From Paenibacillus sp. 32O-W (lineage in GTDB: Bacteria; Bacillota; Bacilli; Paenibacillales; NBRC-103111), in contig NZ_VEGP01000005.1 in the NCBI RefSeq assembly GCF_007679495.1, forward strand, positions 80,553 to 144,552: a stretch of DNA of 64,000 nt, written 5' to 3'. Position numbers and translations under genes: made by a program. Below are positions 9,330 through 20,374 of the stretch, piece by piece (position 1 is the first letter of the stretch; every line of letters starts with the position of its first letter). Under the pieces are notes generated by a model. It had not been told where the DNA came from. It saw nothing but the letters and a program-made list of their open reading frames with translations, and ran no database searches.

Positions 9330-10223
9330 TCAAGCGCGCGGATGGGCACTGTTATAGATCGATTGCAGATGATCCTTGGTTACATGCGTATAAATCTGGG
9401 TCGTCGATAAATTGACGTGCCCCAGAAGCTCCTGCACCGTTCTCAAATCAGCTCCCGCCTCCAACATATGAGTGGCAAAGGAATGGCGGAACATGTGCGG
9501 ACTTATGCTCTGTACGCCGGCTACCTGGGTAATATATTTATCCAGCATTCTGCGCACACTGCGGTCCGTCAGGCGGCCGCCGGCATAGTTGACGAACAGA
9601 GCGTCTTCATCGCCTGCTTTGACCAGCGCTTCCCTGGCCTGTTCCTTATACATCCGGATCGCATCCACCGCCGGTTCTCCGATTGGGACATACCGCTCCT
9701 TCGCCCCTTTGCCATAGACAAGGGCGATTCCATTGTCCAGATCTATGGAGGACAGGTCCAGCCGGACCAACTCGCTAACCCGGATTCCGCTAGCATAGAG
9801 CAGTTCCATAATCGCCCGGTCTCTGAGTCCGATCGGAGTGTCCGTATCCGGCGCTCCGAGAAGAGCTTCCATCTGCTCCACATAAAGGAACTTCGGCAGC
9901 TTCTTGTCCTGCTTGGGAGTTCTTATGTAGCTGAAAGGGCTGGACTCTACAAGCCCCTCCCTCAGCAAATAAGTATAAAATGTCCGCAATGCGGATAATT
10001 TGCGGGATACGCTTCGCTTCGCGTACTCCTGTTCATTCAGCTTGGCCAGAAACATCCGCACATTCAAATACGTCACGGTGGCCGGGCTGTCGATTTGCTG
10101 CTGCTCCAGAAAAAGCACGAATTGCTGCAAATCTTTGGCATAGTTGTTCAATGTATGCGGGGAAGCGTTCCTCTCCGCCTCCAGATATCGAAGGAAACCG
10201 TCCACCCACGCTTGCATTGTCAT
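9330..10223 (-). CDS. xerC: site-specific tyrosine recombinase XerC (CodV)
   Basis: XerC/CodV works with XerD at dif to resolve chromosome dimers. The 297-residue protein has a SAM-like N-terminal domain (about 1-90) and a complete tyrosine recombinase active site: Arg148 (ASGIRVSEL), Lys172, His243 and Arg246 (HMFRH), His269 (LGH) and the nucleophile Tyr278. The start ATG 10223 follows GGAGGTTGACGTT. Its position upstream of clpQY-codY is that of B. subtilis codV, so this is the housekeeping enzyme and not a phage integrase. Confidence 0.96.
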   Translation of the reverse strand: MTMQAWVDGFLRYLEAERNASPHTLNNYAKDLQQFVLFLEQQQIDSPATVTYLNVRMFLAKLNEQEYAKRSVSRKLSALRTFYTYLLREGLVESSPFSYIRTPKQDKKLPKFLYVEQMEALLGAPDTDTPIGLRDRAIMELLYASGIRVSELVRLDLSSIDLDNGIALVYGKGAKERYVPIGEPAVDAIRMYKEQAREALVKAGDEDALFVNYAGGRLTDRSVRRMLDKYITQVAGVQSISPHMFRHSFATHMLEAGADLRTVQELLGHVNLSTTQIYTHVTKDHLQSIYNSAHPRA

Positions 10224-10291
10224 AACGTCAACCTCCGATATCAGAGCCTTTAAAGATACTAAACAGATACTATCGTATCACAGCTAAGCTT

Positions 10292-11620
10292 TTACTTACA
10301 AGCAACCAGGCCTGTTCTTTGCGAAAAATTCTGAATAGTTCGAATTGCACGTTCAGCTATTTTTTCGTACTTGGCTTTTTTGTTGCGGATTTTCTCATCC
10401 AGCGGCGGGAATAATCCGAAATTCACATTCATCGGTTGAAAATGCTTAAAGTCCGCCGTCGTAATATACTGAGCCATGCTGCCCAAGGCCGTCTCCAGGG
10501 GGAAAACAAGACAGTCCTCACCCTTTGCCATTCGACCGGCATTGATTCCCGCAATGAGACCGGATGCCGCCGATTCCACATAGCCTTCCACCCCGGTCAT
10601 CTGCCCGGCGAAGAACAGATTGTCCCGGCGGACAAATTGATAAGTGTTCCGCAGCAGCTTCGGTGAATTGATGAAAGTGTTGCGGTGCATAACCCCATAT
10701 CGGACAAACTCCGCCTGCTCCAGTCCGGGAATGAGCGAGAAGACCTTCTTCTGTTCCCCCCATTTCAAATGGGTCTGAAAACCGACCAGATTATACAGCG
10801 TTCCGGCTGCATTATCCTGCCTCAACTGCACGACCGCATAAGGCTGCTTGCCCGTACGCGGATCGACGAGCCCCACCGGCTTCATCGGGCCGAACAAAAT
10901 CGTCTGCTTGCCCCTGCTAGCCATCACTTCGATAGGCATGCAGCCCTCGAAATAAATTTCCTTCTCAAACTCTTTGATCGGCGCCACCTCTGCCGTAACC
11001 AGCGCTTCATAGAAAGCTTCGAATTGCTCTTCATCCATCGGACAATTGATATAGGCGGCTTCCCCTTTGTCATACCGGGAAGCTATGAAGGCTTTATCCA
11101 TATCGATGGAATCTTTCTCAACAATCGGTGCGGCTGCATCATAAAAGTATAAATATTCCTCTCCCATAAGCGACCGTAGATGCCCCGACAGATCCGGAGA
11201 AGTAAGCGGACCTGTGGCGACCACTGTTATTCCTTCCGGCAATGAGCTGATTTCTTCATTAACGACCTCAATCAGCGGATGATTGCGGAGCGTGGAGGTC
11301 ACCTCTCCCGAAAACCCGTCCCGGTCCACCGCAAGCGCGCCGCCTGCCGGAACCGCATGCTTGTCCGCACTCGCCAGAATAAGCGAATCCAGGTTCCGCA
11401 TCTCCTCCTTCAGCACGCCCACTGCGTTGGTCAATCCATTAGCCCGCAAAGAGTTGCTGCAGACCAGCTCGGCAAATTTATCGGTGATATGGGCCGGTGT
11501 TTTGCGGACCGGCCTCATTTCGTACAGTTTAACCGGAACTCCCTGGCGGGCAATTTGCCAAGCGGCCTCGCTGCCCGCTAGTCCTGCTCCGATGACAGTG
11601 ACTGGTTTATCAATGGACAT
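10292..11620 (-). CDS. trmFO: tRNA (uracil-5-)-methyltransferase TrmFO
   Basis: TrmFO makes ribothymidine-54 in the T-loop of tRNA using methylene-tetrahydrofolate and FAD. The 442-residue product has the FAD dinucleotide motif [12 protein letters not shown] at about 9-20, [10 protein letters not shown] in the substrate region, and the conserved [17 protein letters not shown] near 340. Length matches the family at about 435. The start ATG follows AGGAGGAGG. It sits between topA and codV, as in B. subtilis. Confidence 0.97.
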   Translation of the reverse strand: MSIDKPVTVIGAGLAGSEAAWQIARQGVPVKLYEMRPVRKTPAHITDKFAELVCSNSLRANGLTNAVGVLKEEMRNLDSLILASADKHAVPAGGALAVDRDGFSGEVTSTLRNHPLIEVVNEEISSLPEGITVVATGPLTSPDLSGHLRSLMGEEYLYFYDAAAPIVEKDSIDMDKAFIASRYDKGEAAYINCPMDEEQFEAFYEALVTAEVAPIKEFEKEIYFEGCMPIEVMASRGKQTILFGPMKPVGLVDPRTGKQPYAVVQLRQDNAAGTLYNLVGFQTHLKWGEQKKVFSLIPGLEQAEFVRYGVMHRNTFINSPKLLRNTYQFVRRDNLFFAGQMTGVEGYVESAASGLIAGINAGRMAKGEDCLVFPLETALGSMAQYITTADFKHFQPMNVNFGLFPPLDEKIRNKKAKYEKIAERAIRTIQNFSQRTGLVACK

Positions 11621-11675
11621 GATCCTAACCTCCTCCTAATTCCTTACGGTTCGCAGCACCCCGGAAAAGAAGACG

Positions 11676-11703
11676 AAAAACTAAGCTCCAGAGAACTTAG
11701 TTT
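11676..11703 (-). terminator. probable terminator after topA
   Basis: On the minus strand AAACTAAG pairs with CTTAGTTT across a 12-base loop that can pair further, followed by TTC. The stem lies 10 bases after the topA stop. The T-run is short, so termination may be partial. Confidence 0.55.
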
Positions 11704-11713
11704 CGCGCAAGAC

Positions 11714-13792
11714 TTATTCCGGCACTTCCTCTTTAAAATCACATTGCACGCATTGGAGGTGCTGCCCGTTTTTTGTATTTTTTACAACGAGCATCGAGTC
11801 GCATTTCGGGCAATCGCGTCCCGCCGGCCGGTCCCAAGAGACGAAATCGCACTCCGGGTACCGGTTGCAACCATAAAAAATCCGGCCTTTCTTGCTGCGT
11901 CTTTCTACGATGTGGCCTTCCTTGCATTTGGGGCAAACTACTCCGATGTCCTTGACGATCGGCTTCGTATTCCGGCACTCCGGAAATCCGGAGCAGGCGA
12001 GAAACTTGCCGAACCGCCCCATTTTGTATACTAACGGCTTGCCGCATTTTTCACAAATTTCATCCGAGACCTCATCCTGAATCTCGACTTCCTTCATTTC
12101 CTCTTCGGCTACCTCCAGCCGCTTCTCGAAGGATTGGTAAAATTCGTCCAGAACCTTAACCCAATCCTCCTTCCCTTCTTCCACGTGGTCCAGCTCTTCC
12201 TCCATATTGGCCGTAAATTCTACATCCAATATTTCCGGGAAAAATTCCTCCATCAATTCAACGACCAATTCTCCCAGTTCTGTCGGAATGAACTTCTTGT
12301 CCTCGAGAGCTACATATCCTCTCTTCTGGATCGTTTCCAGTGTGGGGGCATAGGTGCTCGGACGCCCGATTCCCAACTCCTCCAGCGTCCTTACCAGCCG
12401 GGCTTCCGTATATCTAGGCGGCGGCTGCGTAAAATGCTGCTTCGGCTCGATTCCGACGCGTTCCACCACATCGTCCTTACGCAAAGGAGGCAGAAGCCGG
12501 TCTTCCTCTGTCGTCCCGTCGTCATTTCCTTCTACGTATACTTTCATGAAGCCCGGAAACTTCACTTTGGAGCCTACGGCGCGGAAAACCGCTTCGTTGG
12601 CTTGTATGTCCACAGTCATCGTATCCAATACGGCCGAGGTCATCTGGCTGGCGACAAACCGTTCCCAAATTAATTTATATAGGCGGTATTGGTCCCGGCT
12701 CAAATAAGACTTGATTTCGTCCGGAGAACGAAGGACGGAGCTTGGACGAATCGCCTCATGCGCGTCCTGGGCGCCGCTGTTTTTCTTAGTATAATTGCGT
12801 GGGCTTTCCGGAGCGTAAGCATCGCCGAACTTCCCCTGAATATATTCCTTAGCTTCTTCCTGGGCTACCGGGGATATCCGTGTGGAGTCCGTACGCATAT
12901 ACGTAATCAGACCGACCGTTCCTTCCTTGCCCAGCTCAATCCCTTCATATAGCTGCTGCGCGACGGACATCGTCTTGGCCGCTCGGAAATTCAGCTTGCG
13001 GGCCGCTTCCTGCTGGAGTGTACTTGTAATAAAAGGGGCGGAAGGATGACGCTGACGCTCCCTCTCCTTAACCTCCTTAACAACGAAGCTGGACTCCTCA
13101 ATCATCTTCAGAATCCGGTTGACCTCTTCTTCGTTGCCAAGCTCCAGCTTTTCTCCGCCTATCCCGTAAAATTTGGCTTCGAAGGACTGCTTGCCGGCTT
13201 GCAGCATGGCCGTAATCGACCAATACTCCTCCGGAATGAACTCTCTAATCTCATTCTCCCGGTCATTGATCAGCTTGACGGCTACCGATTGAACCCTGCC
13301 GGCCGACAATCCCTTCTTGACCTTCTTCCATAGAAGCGGGCTGATTTTATAACCGACCAGGCGGTCAAGAATTCTTCTCGCTTGCTGGGCATTCACCAGG
13401 TCTTTATTGATCGGGCGCGGTGATTTGAAGGCATCTTTAACCGCTTGCTTCGTAATTTCGTTGAACACGACGCGGCATGGCTCGTTATCCGTTAACTCCA
13501 GATAATGCGCCAGATGCCAGGCAATCGCTTCCCCTTCCCGGTCAGGGTCCGCCGCCAGATAAATTTTCTTAACCTTCTTGCTGGCGTCCTTCAATTCCTT
13601 CAGCACGGAGCCCTTGCCGCGGATCGTTATATATTTCGGTTCAAAATTACGCTTGACTTCTACTCCGATCTGACTTTTGGGAAGATCACGGATATGGCCC
13701 ATAGATGCTTTGACAATATATTTGCTGCCTAAATATTTACTGATCGTTTTCGCTTTTGCCGGTGATTCGACGATAACTAACGAATCTGCCAT
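11714..13792 (-). CDS. topA: DNA topoisomerase I
   Basis: TopA relaxes negative supercoils by single-strand passage. The 692-residue protein from ATG 13792 starts [17 protein letters not shown] with the Toprim domain, including [12 protein letters not shown]. The catalytic Tyr is near residue 298 in [12 protein letters not shown]. The C-terminus carries three zinc-ribbon repeats, the first two with four cysteines each (CEKCG...CSGFPEC; CPKCKEG...CNRYPEC; CPKCD...CVQCD). The frame is open to 13852, but GGAGG is 9 bases before 13792; an ATG two codons upstream is too close to that site. Confidence 0.97.
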   Translation of the reverse strand: MADSLVIVESPAKAKTISKYLGSKYIVKASMGHIRDLPKSQIGVEVKRNFEPKYITIRGKGSVLKELKDASKKVKKIYLAADPDREGEAIAWHLAHYLELTDNEPCRVVFNEITKQAVKDAFKSPRPINKDLVNAQQARRILDRLVGYKISPLLWKKVKKGLSAGRVQSVAVKLINDRENEIREFIPEEYWSITAMLQAGKQSFEAKFYGIGGEKLELGNEEEVNRILKMIEESSFVVKEVKERERQRHPSAPFITSTLQQEAARKLNFRAAKTMSVAQQLYEGIELGKEGTVGLITYMRTDSTRISPVAQEEAKEYIQGKFGDAYAPESPRNYTKKNSGAQDAHEAIRPSSVLRSPDEIKSYLSRDQYRLYKLIWERFVASQMTSAVLDTMTVDIQANEAVFRAVGSKVKFPGFMKVYVEGNDDGTTEEDRLLPPLRKDDVVERVGIEPKQHFTQPPPRYTEARLVRTLEELGIGRPSTYAPTLETIQKRGYVALEDKKFIPTELGELVVELMEEFFPEILDVEFTANMEEELDHVEEGKEDWVKVLDEFYQSFEKRLEVAEEEMKEVEIQDEVSDEICEKCGKPLVYKMGRFGKFLACSGFPECRNTKPIVKDIGVVCPKCKEGHIVERRSKKGRIFYGCNRYPECDFVSWDRPAGRDCPKCDSMLVVKNTKNGQHLQCVQCDFKEEVPE

Positions 13793-13868
13793 GCGCATCT
13801 TCCTCCCCTCTGTAAACAGGTTTATTATATGTGCTTTATCTCTTGCAGGCAATCTGATGATCTTGCCG

Positions 13869-14966
13869 CTATATTAATACATACGCCGAGCCTGCATGCT
13901 GTGCAATCTTTTTTTTCATTAGTAAAGATAACAGAATTGTATGCAAATGTCCAAAATTTGTTTCGCTTTGCTCCAAAAGATAGTCGATCGTCGTCGGTTC
14001 GAACGAAATGAGCCCAAGGATTCGCCGCTCTTCCTTCGTCAGCTCCGGTTCGGGTTTAGGAGAATCCGCAGGATGCAAAACGTTCTTTATATTGAAAAAG
14101 CCCTTATATTCTTCGAGCACATCTTTCGCGCAAACGACCATCTTGGCCCGGGTTTGAAGAAGCTCGTTGGTGCCCTGGCTCTTGGGAGAGAAGATCGGAC
14201 CGGGAACGGCAAACAAATCCCTGGACTCGTCCAAAGCCATATCGGCCGTAATCAACGATCCGCTATTCTGAGCCGCCTCTACTACTAGAGTGCCCAAACT
14301 TATGCCGGCAATTACCCGATTGCGCAGCGGAAATAATCCGGGATGATGGATGATGCCCGGGAAATACTCGGACAGCACGACCCCCTCTTCCTCTATTCTC
14401 TTGAACAATTTAAGATTTTCAGGGGGATAAACCCGGTCAATCGAGGTGCCCAGGATGGCGATCGTCTTAGCCTTCCCTTCCAACGCCCCGAGGTGGGCTG
14501 CGCTGTCGATTCCTCTGGCCAGTCCGCTGACAATGCTCAATCCCGCCTCGGACAAATGATAAGCCAGCTCGGTTGCTGCCCTTCTACCGTACGCGGTCGG
14601 AGTCCGGCTGCCTACAATCGCCAGGGAATGATAATTCTCCAGCAGCTTCAAATTTCCTTTGGCATACAGCACCCAGGGCGGGCGTGAACTATGCCTCAGC
14701 CTGTATGGATAAGCTTCATCATATAATGTCAATACATGTATGTTCTCCTTGCGGTACCACTCCAGTCTGGACGCTATCCGCTCCTGAGTCAAGCCCCTCC
14801 TTATACTCTCTACCCGATCCCTGCGAATTCCGGCCTCCCTCCACTCCATATCTCCCCATTCCAGCAGCTCGACTAAATTTTGAGTTTTAATAATCAGTTT
14901 TTCGATCGTCTCCCAACCGATTCCTTTCAGTTCATGAAGCCCTAACAAGATCGATTTATTATCCAA
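13869..14966 (-). CDS. dprA: DNA processing protein DprA
   Basis: DprA loads RecA on single-stranded DNA during transformation. The 365-residue product has an N-terminal HhH/SAM-like region, the Rossmann-type core with [27 protein letters not shown] and [21 protein letters not shown], and a C-terminal winged-helix-like DprA domain. The start is TTG 14966 behind AAGGAGG. Placement between topA and sucD matches B. subtilis dprA. With comM at 18.1 kb it suggests transformation machinery, though dprA is near-universal and does not prove competence. Confidence 0.95.
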   Translation of the reverse strand: MDNKSILLGLHELKGIGWETIEKLIIKTQNLVELLEWGDMEWREAGIRRDRVESIRRGLTQERIASRLEWYRKENIHVLTLYDEAYPYRLRHSSRPPWVLYAKGNLKLLENYHSLAIVGSRTPTAYGRRAATELAYHLSEAGLSIVSGLARGIDSAAHLGALEGKAKTIAILGTSIDRVYPPENLKLFKRIEEEGVVLSEYFPGIIHHPGLFPLRNRVIAGISLGTLVVEAAQNSGSLITADMALDESRDLFAVPGPIFSPKSQGTNELLQTRAKMVVCAKDVLEEYKGFFNIKNVLHPADSPKPEPELTKEERRILGLISFEPTTIDYLLEQSETNFGHLHTILLSLLMKKKIAQHAGSAYVLI

Positions 14967-14994
14967 TGCCGGTTCCTCCTTGTGCTTATAAATG

Positions 14995-15039
14995 AAAAAA
15001 GCAACCCGTCAAATCCATATAGGAAATGAAAGGTTGCTT
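14995..15039 (-). terminator. terminator after sucCD
   Basis: On the minus strand AAGCAACC (complement of 15032-15039) pairs with GGTTGCTT (complement of 14999-15006) across a 25-base loop, followed by T6. It lies about 30 bases after the sucD stop and just before dprA. Confidence 0.75.
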
Positions 15040-15068
15040 ACCTTCATAATTATTTATTCAGTTTGCTC

Positions 15069-16001
15069 TTATTTTTTAGTGATGCATTTCTCCAGCAGTC
15101 CTTTTTCCTCCAGGACGCTCACCAGTGTGGATCCCATCTCCGCAGGAGTAGGAGCCACTTTAATTCCGCAGCTTTCCAGAGTTGCCACTTTCTCTGCAGC
15201 CGTTCCCTTGCCTCCGGATATAATAGCGCCGGCATGACCCATCCGCTTGCCTTCCGGAGCGGTCTTACCGCCGATAAATCCGACAACGGGCTTCGTCATA
15301 TTCTTTTTGATCCACTCGGCCGCTTCTTCTTCCGCCGTTCCGCCGATCTCACCGATCATGATGACGGCATAAGTGTCCGGGTCTTCGTTAAATCTCTTAA
15401 GAACATCGATAAATTCCGAGCCTTTAACCGGATCTCCGCCGATCCCTACGGCAGAGGATTGGCCGATGCCGCGGGTAGTTAACTGATGAACGGCTTCGTA
15501 GGTGAGCGTTCCGCTGCGGGAAACGACTCCGACATGGCCTGGAGTATGGATATATCCCGGCATAATGCCGATTTTGCATTCACCCGGAGTAATGACACCG
15601 GGGCAGTTAGGACCGATCAGCACGGTACGCTTGCCTTCCATGTATCTCTTGACTTTAACCATGTCGAGCACGGGAATTCCTTCAGTGATACATATGACGA
15701 GATCCAGATCGGCGTCAACGGCTTCCATGATCGAATCCGCTGCGAAAGCCGGGGGAACATAAATAACGGATGTATTGGCTCCGGTAGCTTCTACCGCTTC
15801 ACGCACCGTGTTGAACACGGGGAGCTTGACCGTGCTGCCGTTCTCCAGCTCAAACTCTACTTCCGTACCGCCCTTGCCGGGAGTAGTCCCTCCCACTACT
15901 TGAGTTCCGTAGTCAAGCGCGCCTTTGGTATGATATCTACCCTGGGAACCGGTAATCCCTTGAGTAATGACCTTTGTGTTTTTATTAACTAAAATACTCA
16001 C
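15069..16001 (-). CDS. sucD: succinyl-CoA synthetase alpha subunit
   Basis: SucD with SucC converts succinyl-CoA to succinate with NTP formation in the TCA cycle. The 310-residue protein has the CoA-binding N-terminus ([20 protein letters not shown]) and the phosphorylated His at about 256 in [10 protein letters not shown]. The start is GTG 16001 with AAGGATG upstream. It follows sucC by 52 bases and is closed by the terminator at 14995-15039. Confidence 0.97.
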   Translation of the reverse strand: MSILVNKNTKVITQGITGSQGRYHTKGALDYGTQVVGGTTPGKGGTEVEFELENGSTVKLPVFNTVREAVEATGANTSVIYVPPAFAADSIMEAVDADLDLVICITEGIPVLDMVKVKRYMEGKRTVLIGPNCPGVITPGECKIGIMPGYIHTPGHVGVVSRSGTLTYEAVHQLTTRGIGQSSAVGIGGDPVKGSEFIDVLKRFNEDPDTYAVIMIGEIGGTAEEEAAEWIKKNMTKPVVGFIGGKTAPEGKRMGHAGAIISGGKGTAAEKVATLESCGIKVAPTPAEMGSTLVSVLEEKGLLEKCITKK

Positions 16002-16053
16002 GTCGCTTCACATCCTTTACTTTTTTCCGTTCATTTTATATAAGGGGTGCTGC

Positions 16054-17220
16054 TTACAAATTTTTGACTTGCTCTACAATCTTCTGAGCGCCGTCCGCCA
16101 TCGAGTCGGCAGCGATAATATTCAAGCCGGATTCGTTCAGAAGCTTCTTCCCGAGCTCCACATTGGTTCCTTCCAAGCGCACGACAAGAGGACGGTCCAA
16201 ACCTACCTGCTTGGCCGCTTCTACAACTCCCTCGGCGATTACATCACAGCGCATGATGCCGCCAAAAATGTTAACGAAGATCCCTTTGACCTTCTCATCG
16301 GACAGGATGATCTTGAACGCTTCGGTTACTTTCTCCGTGGTGGCGCCGCCCCCTACATCGAGGAAGTTGGCCGGTTCGCCGCCGTAATATTTGATGATAT
16401 CCATCGTTGCCATAGCCAGGCCGGCTCCGTTAACCATACATCCGATGTTTCCGTCCAGAGCGATGTAGCTCAGGTCGAATTTGGAGGCTTCGATTTCCTT
16501 CGGATCTTCTTCTTCCAAATCGCGAAGCTCCAGGATGTCTTTATGACGATACAATGCGTTGGAGTCGAAGTTCAGCTTGGCATCCAGCGCCATAACGTTT
16601 CCGTCTCCGGTTACGACGAGCGGGTTGATTTCCGCAATGGAGCAGTCCTTATCTACAAATGCCGTGTACAACGCCATCATGAATTTAACGGCCTTGTTAA
16701 CCAGTTCGTTCGGAATATTGATCGCGAATGCCAGTCTGCGAGCCTGGAACGGCTGCAATCCGATAACCGGATCGATCACTTCTTTGAAAATTTTCTCCGG
16801 GGTTCTGGCGGCCACCTCTTCAATCTCCATGCCGCCTTCTTCCGATGCCATCATGACGACCCGGCCGGTGCCGCGGTCTACAACTACGCCTACGTAGTAT
16901 TCTTTCTTAATATCGCAACCCTGCTCAATCAGCAGGCGTTTAACCTCTTTACCTTCCGGACCGGTCTGGTGGGTGACGAGAATTTTACCGAGAATTTCGT
17001 CAGCATATGTACGCACTTCGTCCAGATTTTTGGCCACCTTGACTCCGCCGGCCTTCCCTCTTCCGCCAGCATGGATTTGGGCTTTGACAACCACAACAGG
17101 GGTTCCCAGCTGCTTGGCAGCTTCAACCGCTTCATCCACGGAAAAAGCGACTCTTCCTTCCGGAACGGTCACTCCATATTGTCTCAGGACTTCTTTGCCT
17201 TGATACTCATGGATATTCAT
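16054..17220 (-). CDS. sucC: succinyl-CoA synthetase beta subunit
   Basis: SucC carries the ATP-grasp nucleotide site and the succinate site. The 388-residue product begins [17 protein letters not shown], has [12 protein letters not shown] in the grasp domain and the C-terminal [13 protein letters not shown] and [16 protein letters not shown] motifs. The start ATG follows TAGGAGGAAG. The leader upstream contains an exact 13-bp tandem repeat and an inverted repeat (see 17253-17329). Confidence 0.97.
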   Translation of the reverse strand: MNIHEYQGKEVLRQYGVTVPEGRVAFSVDEAVEAAKQLGTPVVVVKAQIHAGGRGKAGGVKVAKNLDEVRTYADEILGKILVTHQTGPEGKEVKRLLIEQGCDIKKEYYVGVVVDRGTGRVVMMASEEGGMEIEEVAARTPEKIFKEVIDPVIGLQPFQARRLAFAINIPNELVNKAVKFMMALYTAFVDKDCSIAEINPLVVTGDGNVMALDAKLNFDSNALYRHKDILELRDLEEEDPKEIEASKFDLSYIALDGNIGCMVNGAGLAMATMDIIKYYGGEPANFLDVGGGATTEKVTEAFKIILSDEKVKGIFVNIFGGIMRCDVIAEGVVEAAKQVGLDRPLVVRLEGTNVELGKKLLNESGLNIIAADSMADGAQKIVEQVKNL

Positions 17221-17252
17221 TCTTACTTCCTCCTATCAGTGTCTTCAATGGC

Positions 17253-17278
17253 GCTTCGAAACCAAGCTTCGAAACCAA
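17253..17278. repeat. two exact tandem 13-bp repeats in the sucC leader
   Basis: GCTTCGAAACCAA occurs twice with no gap at 17253-17265 and 17266-17278, ending about 32 bases before the sucC start on the minus strand. Each unit contains the palindrome TTCGAA. It could be a tandem operator or a replication slip. Confidence 0.8.
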
Positions 17279-17295
17279 TGGATTTCAGCCAACTA

Positions 17296-17329
17296 GAATA
17301 GATATTATCAGAACGAAAAAAATCTATTC
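17296..17329. promoter_or_regulatory. inverted repeat upstream of sucC
   Basis: GAATAGAT (17296-17303) and ATCTATTC (17322-17329) are perfect 8-bp inverted arms 18 bases apart in the sucC leader. An extended -10 (TGGTACAAT, minus strand) lies about 40 bases further upstream, so this could lie in the transcribed leader or be an operator. Function is not shown. Confidence 0.35.
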
Positions 17330-17575
17330 AATCGGCAGTATCGCACCGCTCGACAAGCCCTATCTATTGTACCACTTTTTTTCGCTAGTTTCCTCTACTT
17401 TTCTTAATTATTTAACATTAATTTCTCATATACTTCCCGATATTGGTGAAAGGTGGCGATTTTTCTAATTGCTCGGGAAATAGGAACACTGCATGCCAGC
17501 GAAGGAAACTGCTCGCAAGCCCCCCTTACGCGAATGGAGCCGCCGAACCGCATGGAAATGGCCCGACGGCGTAAC

Positions 17576-17609
17576 AAAAAGAGCGCCGCTTTCCGGGAAA
17601 GCAAGCGCT
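17576..17609 (-). terminator. terminator after the zinc-ribbon gene
   Basis: On the minus strand AGCGC/GCGCT and GCTTTC/GAAAGC helices form a long stem followed by CTTTTT. It lies about 14 bases after the stop at 17623. Between this and the sucC leader (17330-17575) I see no convincing gene; a 66-codon frame there lacks a ribosome site. Confidence 0.75.
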
Positions 17610-17622
17610 GGCCGGTTCTACA

Positions 17623-17883
17623 TTAACTATAAGTAGGCTGGATGGAGACGGCTGACCTCGGCTCTCTCTCCGCCTGCTTCACGAATCTCATTTCATTCCC
17701 CGAGAAATGGCAAACCAGGCATTGAATTTCCGGCTCCCCCGGTTGAAGCGGCGCTTCCTCCGCCATTTCCGTAACTTCCCCGGTAACGGCATCCTTGATA
17801 AAGGACTGTGTGTATCTCGTAATCACGCTGAATTTAACCCGGTTCGAGCGGCAATTCGGGCAGAAATACGGTTTGTTTTCCAT
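17623..17883 (-). CDS. small zinc-ribbon protein, function unknown
   Basis: The 86-residue product has two CxxC knuckles: FCPNC at about residues 8-12 and CLVCHFSGNE at about 55-64, which would form one zinc ribbon. Between them is a polar, acidic segment. The C-terminal 15 residues look unstructured. It is a single-gene unit closed by the terminator at 17576-17609 and divergent from comM. I do not recognise a characterised family. DNA, RNA or protein binding are all possible for such ribbons. Confidence 0.75.
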   Translation of the reverse strand: MENKPYFCPNCRSNRVKFSVITRYTQSFIKDAVTGEVTEMAEEAPLQPGEPEIQCLVCHFSGNEMRFVKQAEREPRSAVSIQPTYS

Positions 17884-18137
17884 AGTCCAATCACCTCAGG
17901 AGTAGTATGACTCATTTTTTCTAAAATTATGAAACAGAGGCAGGATTTTTCCCGCGGATGGAGAACGTTATAATGGTGAAGAGTTTATCAGTGATGACGC
18001 GCATCGGCATGGAAGTCATATGCGGAATAATATAATTATATATTGGTTATAAGGAAGCACCTTTTTCCAATGGGGGACGACAGCGGATCAAGAACCGGGG
18101 ACTCCCCTCCCTAATCATGGAAGGAGTGTGCTTATTT

Positions 18138-19706
18138 ATGTTTGGCAAAGTTCGCAGCGCTTGCGTTAACGGCATTGAAGGAAAATTGATTGAAGTGGAA
18201 ATCGACATCAGCAGCGGATTGCCCCAGGTCAGTCTCGTCGGCCTGCCAGATGCTGCGGTCAAGGAATCCGCCGAGCGGGTCCGCGCCGCGGTTAAAAACT
18301 GCGGCTTCAAGTTCCCGATGGAGCGGATTACGATCAATCTCGCCCCCGCCGATCTGCGTAAGGAGGGAGCGTCCTTCGACCTGGCCATCGCCGTCTGCCT
18401 GCTGCTGACCAGCGGACAACTGACGGGGGAACCGTGGAGCGAAGCCCTGATTATTGGAGAGCTGGCTTTGGACGGCAGCGTGCGTCCGGTCCCCGGTGTG
18501 CTCTCGATGGTTCATCATGCCCGCACCATGGGGATTCCCAAGATCGTCGTCCCTCTGCAAAATGCCAAAGAAGCCATGCTGGTCGAAGGAATGGATGTCT
18601 ATGCCATCGCCCATTTACGGGACGTAACGCAAATAGGACGGCATTTGATTAATGATGTTAATCATTTATATCATTTACTAAATAAACCGGGCGGAGATTC
18701 GCCGTCGACCGAATCTGACTCCGCCGATATAGGGACAGGGCTGGATTATGCCGATGTAACCGGACAACAGCATGTGAAACGAGCTCTCGTCATCGCCGCG
18801 GCGGGCATGCATAACATTATGCTGATCGGCCCTCCCGGCACCGGAAAGACGATGCTGGTCCGCAGACTGCCTACCATTATGCCGGATATGGAGGAGAACG
18901 AGGCGCTGGAGGTGACGAAAATCTACAGCGTCTCGGGCCTGCTGCGCGGACGGGCTCAATTGATGACGTCCCGCCCCTTCCGTTCTCCCCACCATACGAT
19001 CTCTGCGGGAGGGATGGCCGGTGGAGGGACGATACCGAAGCCCGGAGAGGTCAGCCTGGCTCATCGCGGCATTTTGTTTCTCGATGAGTTTCCCGAATTT
19101 TCCCGAAATGCGCTCGAGGTGCTCAGGCAGCCGCTCGAGGACAATCAGGTGACGATTAGCCGGGCCCGGGCCGTCTACACGTTCCCCGCCAATTTTATGC
19201 TGGCGGCATCGATGAACCCATGCCCTTGCGGATTTTTCGGAGCCGAAACCTTCACCTCTCCATGCACCTGTTCACCGCTCAAAATCAATCAGTACCGGTC
19301 CCGTATTTCCGGACCGCTGCTGGATCGCATTGACCTGCACGTTGAGGTGCCGCGTATGGAATACCGACTGTTCGGACAGGAGGCTTCATCGTTGTCCTCC
19401 GCCGAGATGAAGGAGTCGGTCATCAGAGCCCAGTCGATTCAACAGGCGAGATACCGGGGGACGGGAATCCGCTTTAACGGTGAGCTGGCAGGCAAGCTGC
19501 TGCGCCGTCACGCCCGGCTCAAGCCCGAGGCCGATCAGCTCCTTCACAGCACCTTCGATACGCTAGCCTTAAGTGCCCGCGCTTACGACCGGATCCTGAA
19601 GTTGGCCCGCACGATTGCGGATTTGGAAGGCTCTCGCGATATCGAGATCGCCCATCTGGCTGAAGCGATTCAATATCGCACCCTGGACCGGAAGACGGTT
19701 CAGTAA
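18138..19706 (+). CDS. comM: YifB/ComM-family AAA+ Mg-chelatase-like helicase
   Basis: In gamma-proteobacteria ComM is a hexameric helicase that promotes branch migration during transformation; the Firmicute members (YifB) are assumed similar. The 522-residue product has an N-terminal Lon-S16-like ChlI domain (GLPDAAVKESAERVRAA), the Mg-chelatase AAA+ core with Walker A GPPGTGKT and Walker B ILFLDEFPEF, a cysteine cluster (MNPCPCGFFG...CTCSP) and a C-terminal winged region. The start is ATG 18138 with AAGGAG upstream; the frame opens seven codons earlier. It stands alone on the plus strand. Confidence 0.93.
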   Translation: MFGKVRSACVNGIEGKLIEVEIDISSGLPQVSLVGLPDAAVKESAERVRAAVKNCGFKFPMERITINLAPADLRKEGASFDLAIAVCLLLTSGQLTGEPWSEALIIGELALDGSVRPVPGVLSMVHHARTMGIPKIVVPLQNAKEAMLVEGMDVYAIAHLRDVTQIGRHLINDVNHLYHLLNKPGGDSPSTESDSADIGTGLDYADVTGQQHVKRALVIAAAGMHNIMLIGPPGTGKTMLVRRLPTIMPDMEENEALEVTKIYSVSGLLRGRAQLMTSRPFRSPHHTISAGGMAGGGTIPKPGEVSLAHRGILFLDEFPEFSRNALEVLRQPLEDNQVTISRARAVYTFPANFMLAASMNPCPCGFFGAETFTSPCTCSPLKINQYRSRISGPLLDRIDLHVEVPRMEYRLFGQEASSLSSAEMKESVIRAQSIQQARYRGTGIRFNGELAGKLLRRHARLKPEADQLLHSTFDTLALSARAYDRILKLARTIADLEGSRDIEIAHLAEAIQYRTLDRKTVQ

Positions 19707-20374
19707 TGCGCACTTTCCATTGACCAGCTACAATTCACTTGAATTAGCTACACAAAAGAGGCTGTCGATTAATGGTGTAGAACTAAGATCATGTGAGAAA
19801 CCTGCACGGTTTGGTTATAACGGACCCCAGAGACCTTAATCGATCCAGAAGGGCCTTTCGGTAACTTTGGACTGAGACGACCTTATTCCCAAGAAACGCA
19901 CGCGAAAGTAGGAGAATTCTATGAAATAAGCGCATCTGTGTCTGTAAGTCTAAAAAAACCGCCTACTTTGACGTAATAGGGTCTCTCAGGTCCGTCCCTA
20001 CATTCGCTGTTATCCATTACCAGTTTAATTGATGCTACACCAATTCACTTTTCACTATTACAATCATCCTATCCTTCGCCTTTGCCACAATGAATCGACA
20101 GCTACCAAAATACAGTTTGCCCCAATGCCGATGACACGGCACTATCTGCGCGCAAGCGAATTTTAATTTTTTTGAAATCCAATCATTGACTTTCGTTAAA
20201 AAATATGTTAAGGTTATTCCTGTTTGCATTAACCCTCAGAAGTTCCTCAGTTAAATAATTTCCTCCATCCATTTGTTCAAATTCCAATAACCCTGAAGAA
20301 TTTGTTATGATGTATCGCTAATTCACACTGGCGCGATCAAGGAGTCGCAAGGATGAAAGAGAGGTAGGGCTTTC
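19707..20374. other. long intergenic stretch without a recognised gene
   Basis: About 670 bases after comM. A short hairpin AAACC/GGTTT sits near 19798-19813. A TTGACT...TAAGGT promoter-like pair on the plus strand lies around 20186-20215. A 64-codon minus-strand frame at 20035-20229 has no ribosome site and no recognisable content. The region may be decayed mobile or secreted-protein DNA, but nothing is identifiable. Confidence 0.5.

Noticed and set aside
9330..10223. Tyrosine recombinase as sign of a prophage or integrative element
   Set aside because: Gene order with clpQY-codY shows it is housekeeping XerC/CodV; no att repeats or phage genes are near.
15967..17301. 444-codon plus-strand frame
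   Set aside because: Antisense to sucC, with no ribosome site and no recognisable motif.
17404..17604. 66-codon minus-strand frame between sucC and the zinc-ribbon gene
   Set aside because: No ribosome site; begins inside the terminator at 17576-17609.
19740..19900. Possible group II intron or IS remnant (AAACCTGCACGGTTT hairpin, GACTGAGACGACC)
   Set aside because: The hairpin is short and no domain V or reverse-transcriptase frame was found.
20035..20229. 64-codon minus-strand frame
   Set aside because: No ribosome site, no family resemblance, AT-rich non-coding surroundings.
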